Assembly (NCBI GenBank): GCA_020073395.1
Contig: JAIQFF010000022.1
Location: 1 to 44,895 of the forward strand
Direction: 5' to 3'
Length of the DNA: 44,895 bases
Source: Terriglobia bacterium
Lineage (GTDB): Bacteria > Acidobacteriota > Terriglobia > Terriglobales > Acidobacteriaceae
Of the stretch, positions 41,268 through 44,895 are shown piece after piece. Within the stretch, counting starts at the first letter, position 1; the number at the start of each line of letters is the position of its first letter. The notes beneath the pieces are model-generated. The model had not been told where the DNA came from and ran no database searches. It saw nothing but the letters and a program-made list of their open reading frames with translations. The translations under genes and the position numbers were made by a program.

Positions 41268-41539
41268 ACGCTCCCCCGCCCGTCAGGATAATAGGAATTA
41301 CTGGAGTTATAAGCGCCCACAGGCTCGGTCTGCAAGTTGGGCAGCTAACTGCCTAGATGCTAGCCCAACCCTCATAAGAGGCCTGACTCGCGGTAAAATT
41401 CGCCATCTCAGGGAGGTTTCTACTCGGATTTGAAGAAATTAACCCTGCCCAGTGACACGCTTTATCCGAATAATCCGTGTAATTCCCCGGCCTGGTTCGC
41501 CCGCCCTATAACCCGAGCCAACCAAATCGTGGCGGCTTG

Positions 41540-41557
41540 CAACTAAATTATTAGTTG
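41540..41557. promoter_or_regulatory. Candidate BlaI-type operator 1
   Basis: CAACTAA-ATTA-TTAGTTG, a perfect 7-bp dyad, 49 bp before the repressor gene. The same dyad with spacer ATAA is at 43445-43462. Pairing of such sites with BlaI/MecI-family repressors is known; this sequence itself is inferred. Confidence 0.75.
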
Positions 41558-41605
41558 ACCTTCGCACCCTGCATTGCGTCTAATAACCGATGAGGAAATT
41601 GGCCC

Positions 41606-42004
41606 GTGCCGCCTAGAAAGTCTGAAACTCTTACCGAAGCCGAATTGAGGCTGATGGATGTGTTGTGGCAGAAGGGGTCGGCCACGGTCCAGCAAGTGCT
41701 TGATGCGCTTCCCGAGAAACCGGCCTTGGCTTATAACTCCGTCCTGACCACTATTCGCGTTCTGGAAAACAAGGGCTACGTTGAGCACGTCAAAGACGGC
41801 CGGGCCCATATTTACAAGCCCATCATGGAGCGTGAGGAAGCCACGCGCTCGGAAATCCGGCACCTGGTGAGCCGCTTCTTCAAGAATTCCCACGAATTGC
41901 TGGTGCTGAATATCCTCGAAGACCTTGGTTCCGAAAACAAGGGCCTCGAAGCCGAAGAGCTGGCACGCCTGCGGCAATTGTTGCAATCGAGAGAAGAGAA
42001 ATGA
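41606..42004 (+). CDS. BlaI/MecI/CopY family transcriptional repressor
   Basis: A 132-residue winged-helix repressor: TEAELRLMDVLWQKGSATVQ, VLTTIRVLENKGYVEH (recognition helix and wing) and YKPIMEREEATRSEIRHLVSRFF (dimer region with the cleavage region). In BlaI relatives proteolysis by the partner membrane peptidase lifts repression. The start codon is GTG. It overlaps the next gene by 4 nt (ATGA). An 18-bp dyad upstream is its probable operator, giving autoregulation. Confidence 0.93.
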   Translation: MPPRKSETLTEAELRLMDVLWQKGSATVQQVLDALPEKPALAYNSVLTTIRVLENKGYVEHVKDGRAHIYKPIMEREEATRSEIRHLVSRFFKNSHELLVLNILEDLGSENKGLEAEELARLRQLLQSREEK

Positions 42005-43428
42005 TGATTGCCGCGCTCCATCTGCAATCCGTGGCCCAGCTTTTCGCTGAGAGAATACTGAACTGCACTGCTGAGGGTGTGGTCATCGCGTTGCTGGCCT
42101 GGCTGGTGCTGCGCGCTATCGGCCCGCAGAATTCGAACACGCGGTTCGCGGTTTGGTTCGCAGCTTTGTTGGGGATAGCCACACTTCCGCTTTTCGGTAA
42201 TTGGGCTTCCAGCGGCGCCGAGTTTACGCAACCGTCCGAGATCACCATGCCCGGTTCGTGGGCGCTTTATATATTCGCCGCCTGGCTGCTGATGGCGGCT
42301 GCAGGGTTGCTCAGAGTGGGCCTGGGTTTCTGGCACCTGCACCAGCTGCGCAAGAGCTGCGTGCCGGTCGACGTCGCGAGACTCGATCCCGTCCTGAAGA
42401 AGACCCTGGAAGAGTTTGACTCCCCGAGATCGGTGACGCTGTGCGTGTCAGATCGTCTGCGAGTGCCGACCGCAATCGGGTTCATGAAGCCGCTGGTGGT
42501 GATCCCGTCCTGGACGATGCGGGAACTTTCTATCGCAGAGTTGAACACAATCCTGCTGCACGAATTGGCACATCTGCGGCGCCGGGATGACTGGACTAAC
42601 CTGGTCCAGAAGATTCTGGGCGCGCTGCTGTTCTTCCATCCCGCAGTGTGGTGGATCGAGAAAAAACTGGCGCTCGAACGCGAGATGGCCTGCGATGATT
42701 TGGTCTTGGCCAGGACCACCAGTCCGCGAGCCTACGCCGAGTGTCTGGTGTCTCTGGCCGAGAAGAGTTTGCTGCGGCGTGGGTTGGCCCTGGCGCAGGC
42801 TGCGGTTGACCGGCTGCGGAATGTCTCGCTGCGGGTAGCGCAGATTTTGGATGTGGACCGCCCCATGGCCACGCGGGTGTGGAGGCCGGCGCCCATTCTG
42901 GTAGGCGGCGTGTCGCTCGTCTGCCTGGTGGCGCTGTCCCAGGCGCCCACCCGGCTGGTGTCGTTCGAGAATGGCGCCCCTCCCTCATCGCAGACAAATG
43001 CGGCCGCACCCCGCGATTTTCAGGCGAGTCAGATATCGCACATGGGTGCTCACGTGATTCCCGCAAAACTCCAGCTAGGACCAGAAGATGTCCGAGTAGA
43101 AAAGGCCCGGAGTCAAGAGAAGGGACCTGCTCCTATGGTCGCGACTTCTGGGGTCAAAAACTCGTTCCCGAGAACGAACAAGCCTGATGTGATCCCGGCG
43201 AACGCAGTGCAGCGTCGAGTAAAGCCGCCGACGCTGATTCGTAGCAGCATGGCGAAGGACGGCCTCGCGCCGCAGACCTTGTTTCTCGTGATGCGAACCG
43301 AGTTTGTGCAGACCCGGCAATACGACGGTTCCGGCGCAGTGGTCTGGGACCTGTGCGTCTGGCAGGTGACAGTGATCGGCCCGGGGCGGGAATTGACAGC
43401 CGGGCAGATTATCGCCAAGGCGATTTGA
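42001..43428 (+). CDS. BlaR1-like M56 membrane metallopeptidase
   Basis: A 475-residue protein with membrane segments near residues 23-40, 48-66 and 86-112, then the M56 zinc site HELAHLRRRDDW (His187, Glu188, His191) and the downstream ALEREMACDDLVL glutamate. A further membrane segment (ILVGGVSLVCLVAL) leads to a periplasmic tail with no penicillin-binding domain, so it does not sense beta-lactams in the BlaR1 way. It should cleave the linked repressor on an envelope signal. Confidence 0.88.
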   Translation: MMIAALHLQSVAQLFAERILNCTAEGVVIALLAWLVLRAIGPQNSNTRFAVWFAALLGIATLPLFGNWASSGAEFTQPSEITMPGSWALYIFAAWLLMAAAGLLRVGLGFWHLHQLRKSCVPVDVARLDPVLKKTLEEFDSPRSVTLCVSDRLRVPTAIGFMKPLVVIPSWTMRELSIAELNTILLHELAHLRRRDDWTNLVQKILGALLFFHPAVWWIEKKLALEREMACDDLVLARTTSPRAYAECLVSLAEKSLLRRGLALAQAAVDRLRNVSLRVAQILDVDRPMATRVWRPAPILVGGVSLVCLVALSQAPTRLVSFENGAPPSSQTNAAAPRDFQASQISHMGAHVIPAKLQLGPEDVRVEKARSQEKGPAPMVATSGVKNSFPRTNKPDVIPANAVQRRVKPPTLIRSSMAKDGLAPQTLFLVMRTEFVQTRQYDGSGAVVWDLCVWQVTVIGPGRELTAGQIIAKAI

Positions 43429-43444
43429 TTTTTTTTGCAACCAT

Positions 43445-43462
43445 CAACTAAATAATTAGTTG
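43445..43462. promoter_or_regulatory. Candidate BlaI-type operator 2, upstream of the HtrA-type gene
   Basis: CAACTAA-ATAA-TTAGTTG, the same dyad as operator 1, followed by an extra half-site TAACTAA. It lies 25 bp before the protease ATG. Confidence 0.75.
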
Positions 43463-43487
43463 TCTAACTAACAGGAGAATAGAAGAA

Positions 43488-44895
43488 ATGAGAAGCTGGA
43501 TAGCAAACTTGAAAAGCAAACTGGGCCGCCACCTGGTGGCGCCTATTCTGGCGATCGCGATGGTGGGCTCGTTCGTGACCTACGATTTCGTGAAGGCCAT
43601 CCCGGCCAAAGCGGCAATGGCTGGTCCCACCGCGACCGCACTCGATGACAGCAGCGTGGGAGCGCTGCTCTCGCTCGACCAGGCCATGGAAACCCTGGCC
43701 GCCCGCGTCACTCCGGCGATCGTGAACGTCACGGTAACATCACGCGGAAAGGCCAACATGGCCGACGGCGAACTGCCGGACGGCCTGCAGGATAGTCCGT
43801 TCGGCCAGTTCTTTGGCCAGCAATTTGGCCAGCAATTCGGACGTCAGATGAGGCCGCAGCAGCCCCGCGTTGAGCACGGTCTGGGCAGTGGCGTGATCAT
43901 TTCGCCCGACGGATATATCGTCACCAACAACCACGTCGTCGACGGCGCCACCGACGTTCGCGTCACCATGAGCGATCGCAGAATCCTGCCCGCCAAGGTG
44001 GTAGGCACCGATCCGCTGACTGACCTTGCGGTCATTAAAGTGGACGGCAAGAACCTGCCCAACGCGCCCTGGGGCGACTCCACGAAACTGCACCCGGGAC
44101 AGACCGTTCTGGCGTTCGGCAACCCGTTCGGATTTCGCTTCACGGTGACGCGTGGCATTGTCAGCGCATTGAACCGGCCGAATCCGTCGTCCGACGATGC
44201 CCGTAAGCCGGGCCAGTTCATTCAGACCGACGCGGCCATCAACCCGGGAAATTCCGGCGGGCCATTGGTGAACGCGCGTGGTGAAGTGGTCGGGATCAAC
44301 ACCTTTCTGATTTCGCCCTCGGGTTCGTTCTCGGGGATGGGATTCGCCATTCCGACCCAGATCGTGCGCCCCACGGTGGAGAAGCTGATCCAGTTTGGCA
44401 AGGTAACGCACGGCTACATGGGAATCGGAATTTCCGATGTGACCCCGGAGAACTCCAGGTTCTTCCATATGGATAGCGCCGCGGGCGCGGTTGTGACCCA
44501 GGTCGAGCCTGACTCGCCGGGAGCCAAAGCGGGCCTGAAGGTGGGCGATGTGATCACCCAGCTCGACGGGAACGAAGTGAGCGATGCGGGCGCACTGCAA
44601 GTGGTAGTGGGACAGAAAAACCCGGGCACGACAGTCCATTTGCAGGTGATGCGCGATGGCAAGAGCGTTGCCGTCCCAGTCACTCTTGAGGCCATGGGAA
44701 GCCGCGATAAGTCCGGAAACGAAATCTCGGAGGCAACCCACGGAAAACCCCGCTGGGGAATCGGGCTGGGTGACATCACTCCCGATGTGCGCCAGCAATT
44801 GCAGGCCCCGGAAAGTCTGCATGGAGCGGTGATCCAGCAGGTACAGCCCGGAAGTCCAGCCGACAACGCCGGATTGCAGTCCGGTGATGTGATCG
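43488..44895 (+). CDS. HtrA/Deg-type periplasmic serine protease (cut by window end)
   Basis: The first 469 residues of a Deg protease. A membrane anchor or signal (HLVAPILAIAMVGSFVTY) precedes a trypsin-like domain with His149 in TNNHVVDG, Asp179 in LTDLAVIKV and Ser256 in NPGNSGGPL. A Gln-rich insert (QFFGQQFGQQFG) precedes it. One PDZ domain starts near GYMGIGISDVTP, and a second begins at the window edge (GSPADNAGL). It degrades misfolded envelope proteins. AGGAG lies about 10 nt before the ATG, and the BlaI-type dyad is just upstream of that. Confidence 0.93.
   Translation, partial: MRSWIANLKSKLGRHLVAPILAIAMVGSFVTYDFVKAIPAKAAMAGPTATALDDSSVGALLSLDQAMETLAARVTPAIVNVTVTSRGKANMADGELPDGLQDSPFGQFFGQQFGQQFGRQMRPQQPRVEHGLGSGVIISPDGYIVTNNHVVDGATDVRVTMSDRRILPAKVVGTDPLTDLAVIKVDGKNLPNAPWGDSTKLHPGQTVLAFGNPFGFRFTVTRGIVSALNRPNPSSDDARKPGQFIQTDAAINPGNSGGPLVNARGEVVGINTFLISPSGSFSGMGFAIPTQIVRPTVEKLIQFGKVTHGYMGIGISDVTPENSRFFHMDSAAGAVVTQVEPDSPGAKAGLKVGDVITQLDGNEVSDAGALQVVVGQKNPGTTVHLQVMRDGKSVAVPVTLEAMGSRDKSGNEISEATHGKPRWGIGLGDITPDVRQQLQAPESLHGAVIQQVQPGSPADNAGLQSGDVI

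Noticed and set aside
43740-44822. Minus-strand ORF of 360 codons
   Set aside because: It is the shadow of the HtrA-type protease, whose catalytic triad and PDZ motifs are clear on the plus strand.

Overview
The window looks like a chromosomal segment of an Acidobacteriota (Terriglobia-like) bacterium. This is inferred from moderately high GC, two large Oar-like TonB-dependent receptors, a secreted Gln-rich coiled-coil protein, many dispersed GC-rich hairpin repeats between genes, and low-complexity heptamer-like tracts next to housekeeping genes. No phage, insertion sequence, CRISPR array or rRNA operon was seen; there is one tRNA-Arg.

Layout. 1-7.1 kb is conserved housekeeping: the end of rsfS, rlmH, a 53-aa protein, cobO, accD, folC and an acylglycerol-phosphate acyltransferase on the plus strand, meeting rplU-rpmA-obgE on the minus strand. 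7.4-9.4 kb holds a secreted NTF2-like protein, a TSUP permease and a YtxH protein. 9.6-21 kb is a carbohydrate and plant-material region: a secreted amidohydrolase, a GH36-like lipoprotein, a PfkB kinase, tRNA-Arg, DinB, the Gln-rich protein, a FucP-type symporter, a GH27 alpha-galactosidase and a tannase/feruloyl-esterase-like enzyme. CsbD follows.

21.4-22.2 kb (minus) is a membrane-anchored iodothyronine-deiodinase-like gene interrupted by one in-frame TGA exactly at the family's selenocysteine position. A 7-bp hairpin with a GGU loop starts 10 nt after the TGA. I read it as a bacterial selenoprotein and not as a broken gene. An acyltransferase-3 protein and a large TonB-dependent receptor follow.

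27.2-35.3 kb is a lasso-peptide biosynthetic cluster: a B2 leader peptidase, a PRMT-like methyltransferase with a PqqD/RRE-like C-terminal domain, a 54-aa precursor (28941-29105, minus), an Asn-synthetase-type macrolactam cyclase, an HPr-kinase-like protein, a PqqD-type B1 protein, a nucleotidyltransferase and a two-gene ABC-2 exporter. The precursor has the leader motif YxxPxLxxLG and a 19-residue core that could close an 8-residue Gly1-Glu8 ring. With the kinase and nucleotidyltransferase the gene set resembles paeninodin-type clusters, but the core lacks their C-terminal Ser and the methyltransferase is an extra.

35.4-41.3 kb carries a methyltransferase, a YdcF-family protein, a second TonB-dependent receptor with a small His/Cys-rich secreted partner, and a DUF4097-like protein. 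41.5-44.9 kb holds a BlaI-type repressor and M56 metallopeptidase pair, then an HtrA-type protease cut by the window end. The same 18-bp palindrome precedes both the repressor gene and the protease gene, suggesting a stress circuit in which the sensor peptidase releases repression of the protease.
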